Positions 18,762 to 30,900 of a stretch of DNA of 64,000 nt are shown in pieces. Source of the DNA: Malachius bipustulatus (lineage: Eukaryota > Arthropoda > Insecta > Coleoptera > Melyridae); assembly GCA_910589415.1 (NCBI GenBank), contig OU342634.1, forward strand, positions 18,225,144-18,289,143, in the 5' to 3' direction. Position 1 is the stretch's first letter; the number at the start of each line of letters is the position of its first letter. Position numbers and translations under genes: made by a program. Below the pieces are notes generated by a model, which saw only the letters and a list, made by a program, of their open reading frames with translations, was not told where the DNA came from and did no database searches.

Positions 18762-20336
18762 TTTAGAGACCTATTATTTAATATATAATCGTTTAAACAA
18801 CAACAATAGAACAATTCTAGCAATAAAGTCGACTACTGCGAAAAATAACCTTGTCATTGCCCCTAATCTCTCAGTAAGTTCATACATAGATCGATGTGCA
18901 TGACCGTCGAAGGCCAACTGGAATTAATGAAGTCGAGTTCTTCATTGCGATCAAATTGCCGAGATGTGAGAATGTTTCTGCTAATAAATATGTAACTAAA
19001 AAGAGTTGTTAATATGATCCAGTTTACAAATTGTTGAAATTTAGTACTCGTGCATGTTGCAACAAAAAAGTCCCCTGATAAATCAGTAAAATTAATTGCA
19101 TTCAGAGGTAAATATCTTGTTTTTTTTTATCTCAAAATTATTTGCAATATATCTCTAAGAAGCTACTAGGTACTTAGATGTGGAATGATTTCATAAAATT
19201 ATCAAGATGGGTTGTTTGTTATGGGCAATCTCTCCAAATTTCTATATCAAAATTGCACCAAATTGCAACAATAATTATGGTCCATTCGAGAGTTTCTTGA
19301 CGTACTAAGAACTAGAAGAGCCTTACCTACTTATATAACATACATAACCTGAATTTTAGATAAAATTTTCCGAATTGATATAAATGGTCGAGCTCTATAT
19401 AAGACCCATTATTCCAGTATAAACCATATCTTTCAGAGAATGTTTGCTCTGTGATGTTCAAGCTCAAAGGTTCTCTTACCTACATCTTTTTTGCGATACT
19501 GTCTCACATGTTTACGACCAACATACCTAAGAGGAATTTGGATTAATTACTGGAACATTTGGAATTCCATTCCTTGTCCTAGTCGAGTCTTGCTTAACAC
19601 CATTCCAATCGCTGAACCCTCTGTTGAGTAGTAAGTGGTAGAAATAAAATTGAAGCCAACATAGCTAGAAATCGTTAATGGTGGTTACTTATTATTTACA
19701 GATAAAATCAATGTGAAAAATTGTTTCCAAATAAATAAATTGCGGTTTCGAGAAAGATAAAGCGAAGGAGTGAAGGCCTTCCATTGCACGAATCTTAAAT
19801 TAATGATTTTATTTCCTTGTTTTATATATCGTTTGAGCAAATCAAAACGTAATTTAGGCGAACTTAGAATAAATTTCGTGTCTGAGATTGAATCTGTAAA
19901 ATGAAAGATTCTGATTGATAAATCAGAGGGCACGTCATTATTGTGATTATTATTTTAAATTAAATTTTCTTGAATCTCTAGAAATCCACAGGTATCTACA
20001 TGATCAACAATAAACAGTCGTAAATGAACAGTTTAGACATATTGCTTTCATTACTTAATTTTCTCCTTCTCATCAACAACTAATTAAGAATCAGAAAAAT
20101 TCGAAAATTTCGAAGAGCTTAACTTTGAACGCGGTCCAGAAATTGTGGTCTTGGGTGATTTCAACATAAGTGGTTACTTCTATAAAATTACCATTTTTTA
20201 TAAAAAACTTAGTAAAAAGCTCCCGGGACGCCTCTGTCGATGCCATTAAAGTAAGTCGTCCCAAAGGATCTATAGGCACCTCTGACGATAAAGCCCGTTG
20301 TCCGGGTCCATAGGCGTCCCAAGCCCTACCTCTCTA
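18762..20336. other. Intergenic stretch without recognised features
   Basis: AT-rich, with scattered short frames on both strands. No protein family, RNA or repeat structure recognised. Confidence 0.5.
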
Positions 20337-21345
20337 GTACCGTTTTGAGGGGCAATGAATCCAATGGCGTTCTCATTATTGTTTTTTTGAAAAACAACGA
20401 ATATGAAGTCTTTTTTTTTTTTTTTAAAGGAGGGAGCATCGGTCTAAACTATGTAGGTAAGACAAAGTCGCTCCACTCCAGTAACACGGGATTTCGAGCA
20501 TCTTACTCATTCAACCAGCCTCAAGTATGCCTTTTATAAATTTAAACGTTCGGTCGCTTGTTTTATTTTTCACATACATTCGAAAATGCATCCGAAAAAT
20601 AACACGAACCGGTGAGTTCCGAACTCGCGACCTTAGGCTCGGTAGGCAGCGGACTGAACCACTAGGCTACGCGAGTCTCAATATGAAGTCTTGAACTTTC
20701 AGATTTGCTATAAAATCTTTGTTGGTCAACAGGTTTCTATAAAATTTAGTATAGAACCGCTTTGAGAGATGATGAATCTAGTGGCGGGCTCAGAGTTAAA
20801 AAAAAAAAAAAACAACCCATTTAAATTTTAAATTTGCTTTGAATCTAATGCGCATGCGCGAAAATGAACTTTGACGCTTGAGAATGAGGTTTTTTTGTCG
20901 AGGCAAGAGACACTATCATTTCGCGCTCGCGATGCATACGACATTTTTTAGACAGCTTTACTGAAATAATAGAATAAATCGAAATAAAAATCATAAAAAT
21001 AACGCAAGAAATTTTTTATGTTACTTCCAAGTTTTATTGTTGCTTAGTTGCTATATAAAACAAATATAAGATTTCAGAAAAGATACAGTGCACGAAATAG
21101 TTTTCGCTCTAGTGCGCGAACTACTTCGCGCACGCTGCCGAGTAAACAACAATAATTTTTCATTCGGATATTGACGAAAAAATGGCAACATTATTTGACG
21201 GCTGTCAAAAATATATTGCATAGTACCGTTTTAAGAAGTGGGGAATCTTGTGGCGTACCAAAGTTTTTTTTTTAACCTCCAATTTGAATTCTTTAAATTT
21301 TAGTTTTGCTATAAAATCGTTAGTATTCAACACGTTTCTATAAAG
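20337..21345 (+). repeat. Three degenerate copies of a repeat unit of about 135 bp
   Basis: Copies begin at about 20338, 20757 and 21224 with ACCG(T/C)TTTGAG-like text, then GAATC(C/T)A(A/G)TGGCG. The first and third later share GCTATAAAATC and CAACA(G/C)GTTTCTATAAA. The SINE at 20411-20679 interrupts the first copy. Copy 2 diverges after its first 40 bp and is followed by CpG-bearing sequence (CGCATGCGCG). Confidence 0.55.
20411..20679 (-). mobile_element. tRNA-derived SINE (269 bp) with 11-bp target duplication
   Basis: Minus strand: the head reads like a tRNA, with an A-box-like TAGCCTAGTGG and a B-box-like GCGAGTTCGGAACTC. The body ends in GACCGATGCTCCCTCCTTT and a poly(A) run (T-run at 20411-20425). 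AATATGAAGTC flanks both sides (20400-20410 and 20680-20690). The 3' half is shared with the SINE at 45653-45877. Confidence 0.85.
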
Positions 21346-24300
21346 TTTAAAGAAATTAGAAAAACTATGACATATCTTTTTTTAGCAGTTATTAAAAGTT
21401 TTTCAAATTTCCTGAACATTTACTAATCGAGTTTTTATTTTCAGGAATCATAGCACAAGCCTGTATAAGTTTTTAAGCTCTAATGTAGATAAGGTTGGGG
21501 AATGTGACAATTTTAGTCTCAACGACATTATTATTATAGAGCAGCAATTCTCTCTCATTTCATGCTTTAGGTATTTTTGCAGAGCAAATTTACATTCATT
21601 GTTATTCTAGCTTCTACAGGTATCCATCTACTCGGAATTTCTACCACCTCCTTTAGACTCATTCTCATTTACATTCGAAATATTGTTAAATAATTTTCAC
21701 AGAATGCAGATCATTGGCTTGTAATGGTTTGATACTTTGTAATGCAGAGGAGATGTAAATAGATCAGACGGACCATGAATAACAAATGATAATTATTAGC
21801 TTCATTCATTTAGGTGGGCATTGTCTCCAATATAACCTTGAAAGTCTTGACATTTTCCCATGCAGTAAATAGCCTTTCGTGCCAAATTTATTCGTAGCCA
21901 GAACGAGACTAGCAAAGATAGCGAAATTACCTCCTTAAGAGTAATTTGAAGGAATCGTTACTCAACCTGTGATTTTAAACTCGATTATGTAAAGATTTTT
22001 ACAGACATAGAAGATTAAGTGTCTGTATCAAGACAATGTAACAATTATTATTGACCTCCATTTAGACGTTTTGATTTGTTTTAAGTAGTACCTATCGTCC
22101 TGGTAAATTAATGCCTAACTCTCCCAATGATTGTGTTCAGCGTCTATCTCTACTTAGGTGTCTATCTTTAACTTTTTTATTACTGTGCAGCAAAACAATT
22201 ATCACTCACGACCAGTCACGATCGACAGAGCGAACAAGCTCTATTTTCGGTGTGCTTACCTACAGGTAAAGAAAAAAGTACGGTATAGTAAAAGTAATTA
22301 AGTATATAAACTAGAGTATGGATTGCAATCTGGGACAGAAAAGTTAAAATTAATGTGATTGGATCTGAATTAGGTACTATAAAGATTCATCGGATGTAAA
22401 CGGAATGTCAACAAACCTGTTGCTGTTGATTTTAAAACAGCGATTATTAAGGTCGCATTTTTTTAGCAGTAATTATAAATACGAAACTGGCAACTATGCT
22501 TTAGGTTTACTAGAAAGTGATTTTGTGAAAGTCAAATTGCCTAATAAGTAAATTGGTCATTATAAACCGTGTGGATGAATATTTGTATTTAAAAGAACGA
22601 CGAGAAGCAAACATTTACGATATTGCTGGGGGCACTGTAGAAATCAAGAATCGATGAACTATGATATAACCATCTTCAAACTCTCAGATAAAATAAATTC
22701 AATAAATATATATCACTGTGAATTGAAAAGATAGAAAGGAGAAAGAACTTTTCTTAAAACATGAACAACTGCGTACCCAGAAATTGAACGAGTTTGCATT
22801 TCTTTGTATAATTTTTAATTCTGAGATTTGGTCACAAAAAGAAGATTATGTACCTATGCATGTTCTAAATCAACTAAACAATTTAGGCTCGTTAACCGCC
22901 TTACTTGTTGAAATATTAAATTACTTTCATATTCAACCTGTCAGGAATTTCTTTCTCAGTTCTCATCAATGCTTCAGTGAGTTATTGTCTGTATACATTT
23001 CAAGTCAAACTTGTTAGTTTTTAGTTTCTTGTGTAATTTAAGTGAAGCGTTAATAACGTAATTTGACCTGCACTAAAACTGGAATATACATACGGTTTAC
23101 AGATGAAATAAAAAGATATCGTATAGCTTTTATTCAGGATTATTTACAAATAGGTGAATGTGCATAAATTATTACATATTTGTTTCACACATTGAAATGT
23201 TCCTTCCGACACAAACTGCAGAAACTAGATTTAAAATAATCCAAACCCAGCCATCCGAGATTTTTAAAATGATATTGTATTCCCACTTAACTGATAGGAA
23301 AGAAAACAGAGCTCTTCAGAATTGTGTTTTGTGCCATTTTTCTGGAAGTGGTCAAGCCCCTCTAAACATCCTCCAACCATTCGATCGCTCGGATCCACTA
23401 AACGATCTACCACGCATTCCTCTCCATATCAGGCGAAACTTCCCTCGGTAAAATCAGAATTGCGGATACTGACGAAGCTTTGGGCAATCAGACAATTTAT
23501 CTTCACATCCTGTGACTATGCATCTCAGATTTTGTATTGCACCAATTATTAGTGAAGGTGTCTGTTTAACCTGCAGCAGTGGCCAGAATACATATATTTC
23601 TATTAATAGTCTTAGGTTTGATGTTGTTAACTTCAGATAAAATTTACCCCTTTATAAGTCAAGGCCAGGGCTAGTTCTTGGTGATCTGCCTTGGTGACAT
23701 AACTTCAGGGTAACCCATATTTTTACAAGTTAATGGTATGTTAGATCTTTGATCAGAGTTCTGCTAGAATTTATTGGTTCTTCAAGGTCAACAGGACTCA
23801 ATTTTGAGCCCTATGAGGCTCACATTATCTGAACACTCTATTACCAGATCAGACGTCATCTTGGAGTTGTCTAAGTCTTGGAGTCAACTGAATAATATTT
23901 GCTCGAAGATCATTTTAACCACCCAAAAAAGCTAAACTTCGGTCAAATTGACATCAACAGGATACTCCAAATAAAACAGAATTACTTATGAACTTCAAAA
24001 TCGGTTAATGAAGTTCTTCGCAAAAAGAACCCAATATATCTAATCACATAAAAGGCACTTGAACTTGCATTATTTACCAAAATCTTAATTATTATTTCTT
24101 CTCCTGACTTCTTCTTTACTCCTAGGGAGCAGTCATCATTTTTCGAATTCCTTAAAATGGCCCAGATCATAAATCAGAGAAGCTCTTTGTCCGTTAATTA
24201 ACAGCACTTAGTTTGATCATTTTTTATGTATTTGACCTGCGCAAAACTGTCCAAGATCAAACCCATCATCAATAAACAAAATAATTTAAACACATGTTCG

Positions 24301-27060
24301 GATTCTGATCGCTTCGCAAATTCATTTTCATTAGTTAGGTCTGCATAATTCTCTTAATTGTTGACATAACGATCCAGCACGTCACGTAATAATATTTAGA
24401 CTAGTTACCTAGTAAAGATCTAAATCCAGTTGTTGAGTCTCTTGTTAATTATTGCTAATATAGTTCTAACACTAACAAAATATTGATTTTTCCAAAGTAC
24501 CAACAGTACCTAGCCAGAAGTAATACTAACCAAGAAAAAGTAAGAAAATATGTCTACTTTAAACATTTGCTGAGGTCAGTGTCCGTGACTTATGAGTTTA
24601 TTTGATTATTACCATACGATACCTTCAACAATGGACGTGGGAGCCATATTTACTTGCAACGTTGACTTACACTTGGAACATTGAATATTTATAGGTGTCT
24701 AAAAGTAGGCAATCGCTAATCATACAAGTACAGCCAACATGTAGGTATGTCTGGTCGGTTCTGCATCCCACATAATCTGATTATTCATTGGAGACAATTT
24801 TATTGTCTTTCAATGAATCGCTGACAGATTAATACTTGTAACAAGAAAGCTCAATTGGAGTTGGCTTGTTTTTATCAGTTGCGCTGTTGCGCAGTTCAAT
24901 ACTAGAAACTTCAGCTATTATACCTCTACAGCTGATACAATAAAAATATTTAAGGAGGAAGGTCTCGTCATTCTCAAAAACATATCAGATCAACTTTAGT
25001 AGGTACCTACTTCATCATCTTGTAAGCATCCCATGCACATAGGGCAAAACCACGTTCGACGTCAACGGGGTCTTATTTAACTCTCGTGTGAAATTGCCAC
25101 CCGAATCCGATAATCATATTTTTTAAAGTTCCGAAGATCACAAAGAGTTCTTGAGCTCTCGAAAAAAAAACAATAGCTCTGGCATAGGAATTGAGATCAA
25201 AATATTGAGGTGCTAACTTCACGCGGTGTACTTACATGGCGTTTTGTGAAACAGGAATCTTGAACAGGGATCGTGACTTTCAATAGGCTGGAATGGGTTC
25301 CAGAGTATAAAAATATTTTGGACCGGCTGACCTCTGTAAGACATTTCAATGTTGTTTTCTTCGCTACTGAGTTCGAGGAGCGCCGGGAGAGTTTTGTGAG
25401 ATGGAAAAAAAGGTAGAAAAAAAATTATTTTCTTTTATTTATTAACAAAAATTTGTTTTATTTATAAAGGGATCGTTGAAGAATGGTTCTATTTTATGTC
25501 TTTTATTTTTATACTTATTATGTATTGTAATAATTATGTTTTCTATTTTTTGTTTCTGGGATATTTTTCCTCTTAATTATGCAAGTTTTTGAATGTACCT
25601 ATGTATTTTTCTTCAAAGTAGGTATCTGCCCATAGAACTGAATATATGCTCCTGTGTTACTCAGAACTCTTATTAGAACTTTATAACGAAAACTGTTTTT
25701 TCCCGATTGTTTTCATATTTTTTTCTATTTTGTGTCAGAAAACTCTTTAGGTGCTACTCGAAACTCTGAAGAGATAAAAAAACGAGTACCTAATGCGGAG
25801 GCGCAATGGATTTTATTTTTGGGCTTAAAACATCTGAACTGTTTAAAATATTTTTAAGAACTCATTAAAACCATCGTAAATCACTATGAGAACCCCTTTT
25901 AGAAAAAACATGGGTCGCGTGAAGTTGGCTCCTGAATATTTGACCTTGTAATTTTGAGATTTAATGAAAATTTTTCGGAGAACTCAATATCGGTTTATAA
26001 TCTTTCCAGGGCTGGAAAAATATGTGCGATTTTTGAACTTTCTGGTGTCTACTTTCCTCTAGCGCTTCACATTATTGATTTAGGTGAAACCTGTGAAACC
26101 AACTCCACAGCAGTAGAAAATTATACTTTATGTACAGACTTGTTAGTTAAGTACCTACTAGGTATATGAGGACACTGCTTTCTCAAATATCAAATATCAA
26201 ATAGCTATCACTCACATAACAAGAAGCCCCTTCATAAGTATTGAATACCTACCCTTGTAACAGTAACAGTATCCCTGATGGATCCTATCCAAATACAAAG
26301 TAATGAGTAATGCCTAAAACCAATACGGAGCACTTCGTAAGGTTTCTTAATCGATGGCGTCTGCATGGATTGTTTCATTTTATGAATGGAGGCTTTATAT
26401 TAGAGTAAAATCATAACAAAACGTAACAATAATTCTAATGAACTAAAGTGAACCTGTTTAATGTTAGCTCTTGCTCTTGAATGAGTTTATGCACCGGTGT
26501 TGCATGCTTATTATTATAAATTAATCTCTCATTCCATTTACATTCTCTAGGCAGTCTAGGCTACATTATTTGTAATGAACAGAAGCACTTTATTAATCTT
26601 CACATAATTAAAATAGTAACAAGACAATTAAGATATTTCTAATTCATGTAAACATTAATTGTCAGCAATGATTAATTTTAATTAGTAACCCAAACTATAA
26701 TAGTAATGAAAGCAAGCTAGGCTAGATATATTACAATAATTTATTCATTTTACATCAGCAAATTCTTCGACAGGAAGGAGAAATCCCACATCAAAATCGT
26801 ATTATTTTGATTTATTATATTTTTGTATATTATTATAATGGTGAAGACGGTTACTTGGTACATATATTACCATCTTCGAAATGGTCGCTGCTGAAGAGAT
26901 GTCTAATGCTGTCTCAGAATCCCGGAATTTCTTTTGATTTCAGTTGAAAACTGATACATCTTAGTAGTTGAATCAACGTTTCCTAATATTTCGAAGACGC
27001 GTCTATTCCGTTCTCACAACAATTTGCTCCCAGAAATTGAAGAACGATCTCCAAACACGT
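21346..27060. other. Long non-coding stretch between repeats and DUF745-type copy 2
   Basis: No gene recognised in about 5.7 kb. A possible TATA promoter lies at 25305 (separate entry). Everything else is AT-rich with short random frames. Confidence 0.45.
25305..25410 (+). promoter_or_regulatory. Candidate TATA promoter with short first exon
   Basis: GAGTATAAAAATA (about 25303-25315) is followed about 30-35 bp later by an initiator-like region (GACATTTCAATG) and a less AT-rich leader. ATGGAAAAAAAG then directly precedes GTAGAA, a possible donor. No downstream exon was found, so this could be chance. Confidence 0.2.
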
Positions 27061-27118
27061 GTGGGCTGTGAAATTAAATAAGACCACCTGCTTGTGAAGA
27101 AGTTTAAATATTTTCCAA

Positions 27119-27126
27119 TATAAAAG
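27119..27126 (+). promoter_or_regulatory. TATA box of DUF745-type copy 2
   Basis: TATAAAAG lies 105 bp before the ATG of the coding region, with a TCATG-type initiator candidate near 27152. That gives a 5' leader of about 80 nt. Confidence 0.5.
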
Positions 27127-27230
27127 TGTCTTAATTATTGATAAGCAAAACTCATGACAATCAAAAAATAAACATTGTCAAATTGACGTCTTATACAAAA
27201 TTTAAATATCACCCCCCGCGTGAATTCTAA

Positions 27231-27968
27231 ATGAAAACACCCTTACTAACCTTCCTCGTAACGATATTTTTGTTAATTTCTGATCTTGACTCTGCACCGC
27301 TAGGAGACGAATTGGTCGCACTGCAAGGTGGCCAGCAATGCGACAAAGAGAAAAGCGCCGGTGACGTCGCAAAAGATTCCCAGCAAGCATCCGAAATCGC
27401 CCAGAAAGCCGCCCAAGAGGGTAAAGCGGCACTTGACGCTCAGAACCAAGCTGGCCAGCAAGCAGCCCATCAAGTCAAAGAACAACTGGCCGAGAAGGCT
27501 TTAGAAGCCGCCAAGGAGGCCGAAGCTGCCCTGGCTGGTAAGGAAGTGGTGCTCAGTCAACTGGAGGAAGAGATCCAACAAGCTGATGTGGTCATCCAGG
27601 AAGAAGATCAAAGTGTTCAGGAATTACAGAATACCGACCAGTCGGCTATTAAGTCTGTACAAGAAGCTCGTGCAGAGATTAAGCTTCTAACCACCGCGCT
27701 TCAGTTGGCGCAAGGGGAGACGCAAAACGCCGGCGCTACTAATGATGGAATTCAACAGCAAGTTCAGGAGAAGGAACAATTGATCGATGCGGCCAAACAG
27801 AGGAAGGATGAATTGGGGAAACAGTTGCAGAATGCTAAGACTGATTTAGCCAACACTAGAGAAGCTGCTAAGAAAGCGGATCAATCAGCTGCTGAGGCAA
27901 AACAGAATGCATCCAGAACGAAGAAGAGATCGATTCAAAATAAACAAGAAAGAAATGAAAAAAATTAG
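27231..27968 (+). CDS. Secreted alanine-rich coiled-coil protein, DUF745-type (copy 2)
   Basis: A single-exon frame of 245 aa from ATG to TAG. A signal peptide covers residues 1-22 (MKTPLLTFLVTIFLLIS..). The rest is an Ala/Gln/Glu/Lys-rich coiled coil with blocks shared with the gene at 3501: HQVKEQLAEKALEAAKEA, LLTTALQLAQGE, QEKEQLIDAAKQRK, AAKKADQSAAEAKQNAS. A basic C-terminus with KKR follows. Codon use is more GC-rich than in copy 1. The match is to DUF745, an insect family of unknown function. The pair arose by duplication and now lies about 23 kb apart, with many transposons between. A TATA box (27119) marks a simple promoter. A structural secretion such as silk, glue or a seminal product is a guess only. 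Confidence 0.85.
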   Translation: MKTPLLTFLVTIFLLISDLDSAPLGDELVALQGGQQCDKEKSAGDVAKDSQQASEIAQKAAQEGKAALDAQNQAGQQAAHQVKEQLAEKALEAAKEAEAALAGKEVVLSQLEEEIQQADVVIQEEDQSVQELQNTDQSAIKSVQEARAEIKLLTTALQLAQGETQNAGATNDGIQQQVQEKEQLIDAAKQRKDELGKQLQNAKTDLANTREAAKKADQSAAEAKQNASRTKKRSIQNKQERNEKN

Positions 27969-30900
27969 ATCGATATTTGAGAAATGAGTGTTTGCATGTA
28001 TCTTAGGTATAATCTTATCATATACTTATCTATTTAGATTTTACCATGCACCTACCCTGTAATATGATTTTTTGATAAAGGCCACTGGATCAAAAAACTA
28101 CGAAGTATGTTAGCTTTAAAAATAATTTAAGAACCATGTTCCATTGTTGCTTGCAACATGGACGTCTTGAGCACTGCTAGATCTCTCCTAGATAAAACAG
28201 GAATTGTTCAAAGATAGCTTATGTCACTGTATCTAATTTTAGAGATCGCCAAGATTACATAGCTGATTACTTGACTGATGGGTTATTTAAAAATTGTCTT
28301 ATCTAAAACACGACCAAAAAACTAAAATTAATTTTTTGGTTGCATAATGTTCTGTGCAATTCTGACAAAAGGTTGTTAATGTTGCATCAAAAAACTGAGG
28401 GAAAAAATCATAATTTGAGGAAACCAATTTTGAATGATAACCTTGCGAAAAAGGTAAAATGTAATTATTATGAAATTTTTCTATAATCTTTTAAAGTTAG
28501 ATCCAAATAGTTGCCATAATTGAGTTTCATAAAACTTCCTATTGCTTTCTTGAACACTTTCTTCGTTCATTATTATAAATTCGATTAAGTGCTAGGTAAT
28601 TACATTAATTCGTTATTGATTGGTTAAGTTATAAACAGTCATTTTAATTGGTCTGATAATTATTATGGAGTCGGTGTCTATTTAGTCGTTAATTATCCTT
28701 ACTTAATTAGATTGTATATACCTGTGTATCGCCGAAGATCGACTTACTCGATTAGATAATTAATTATCGGTAAGTGCACATGTACGAACGTCTTATAAAT
28801 TAAATAACGAACTGATAAATTCAGGATTCCGAAGCTTGCAAATGAAAAAACCGAATCTACCTATCACCTATCTAGCACTGTCGAATTTCGGGGTTGGATA
28901 AAGAAATTTGAAAAATATTTCGCTATGAATCTTGGGGGCTCAAATTTGGTATGCATACCTATAATAAGAGTTTTTGTATAAATATTGGGGGATTGGGGGT
29001 AATAATTTAGGAAAATTCGGAAAGCTGTTAGAATTAGAAGAATTATTAGAACATTTCGAAAAAAATCAATTTTCTCGCTGCTTCTGTCAAAATTTGTGTC
29101 TTGCAGTTTACGAGTCTGAGATTTCACAGAATATTAAAAAAACCGGCTTTTCCCCTTCCTTTACATCGAAACTGGAGAAGCTAGAATTTAAAACAATAAA
29201 ATTATATTTCTAAAAATCAATTATTCTTATTTGATTTTCCTGACCTGGTAAAATTCTGTAAAATTACCTGGTAAATCTTGACACAAAACTTTTTTGTGGA
29301 AATTTTTTGTTTTAAAGTCTCAGAGATCTTTCAGAATATGGTGAAGCTATAATTTTTAAAAAATAATGTATTGCTAGTGTTTATTTTACAGAATAACCAC
29401 ACCTAACAATCCCATTTTTTCAAAAGATTCTTGAAAAGTATTCAAAATTTTGTTCCTCCACCTCACAGTTGAACGGGTTTCTTTGAAAGGGTTGAAAGGG
29501 AAAATTAATATAAACATTTCAGGGTTTTGTTTCCCTATAATCGGTGAATCCTATTTGAAAATTGAATCCTACTGTGTCCAGTTTTTCCATTCATTTTAAC
29601 TTTTTAAAGCCAGAAATATATTTTCAAAGCTTGTAATGGTAATGTGTTAACATTAAATTGCTGCAAATATAGAACTCATTTAAAACACAGCCTCTTTGTG
29701 TGAAAAATCTGATGCACTGCTGATGACTAGCTGCAGGTAAAAAGGAAAAATAACCGAATAAATACCAAGTGCATTAAAAAGATAAACGCACCGACGGTAA
29801 ATAAACTTGGTTCAAAGGGGAAAATATCTGTGTAAACTGCAAATTACAATGCAGACTGAAAGTAAACAGAGTGATGCAGGATTAAAAGCTGATATTCATG
29901 GCTTCGTTAACAAACATGCAAAAAGTATTAAAGTTATTTTGTACTCGAGTCAGTTTCTGACGCTTTAACTGTTTACTTACTTTAAAATTTTAAAACTGTT
30001 AATTATTCACAGCATTCAACTGTATATTTATGCATTTTCTTTAAGTGGAAGTTTGTTTGTGTGCACACTGCATTATTAAAACTTTGCCCGTATACCGTAT
30101 ACAACATAATACACACTAGATACAATGAGTAGGTACATGTGTATCCTTCCCCAATCTTCCTCCCCTCTCCCGCGCTAGTTTAAATTCTGAACTGAATGTA
30201 GTTATTTAGTTAGAAAGAGCACGATGCTCGGATGGGGCAATCTATGTTTGTCTAACCCTAACGCATAATATGATCAATAAACCCATAAAGTTGGAGTATT
30301 TACTCTGATCCGGCATAAGGTAAAATGTGAATGCCACTTTCTGCACAGCCGATCTAAGCTCGCGTTCCCAACAAAGCGTGAGCTTTCCAGTTCTACTGTT
30401 TATTTTAATAAATTCATGTTGTTGAAGTTATTAAAAAGCTGGAAATACTAAAATCTCTAATAGTTATACTGAGCTTTAAAGAAAGGAATAACTAGGAAAA
30501 ATAGAAAAGAAGAATAAAATAATAAAGAAAAAGGTGAAGAAAAAAGTCAACAAGCTGATTACGTATATCTAGAAAGGGTAGGGTACGATACCAGAAAGTA
30601 TTGAAGGATATGCCCTTTCTTAATACTATAAAAGTAGTTCCACTAAATCTTGCTTAAAGTCAAGGATTAAGGCCAAGAGCAACACTGTCGGTCAGCCCTG
30701 AAAGAAGAAGGAGAAGAAATTGATTTTTTGGGCTCCCATTTTTTAAAGAGTAAGGGGACTATAAACGTGCCCAGTAACTTGAGTTCCTATCTACCACAGT
30801 GACAATAATTACTTATTAGAACCAAAAATTATAATGACAGTTTGTGGCAAAATATTAAAAAAGCCCAGTAGTGAAGCCGATATTGAAGGAAGAATAAACA

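Noticed and set aside
20411..20679. A functional tRNA gene on the minus strand
   Set aside because: Promoter boxes are present but the cloverleaf does not close, and a poly(A) tail with target duplications marks a SINE.
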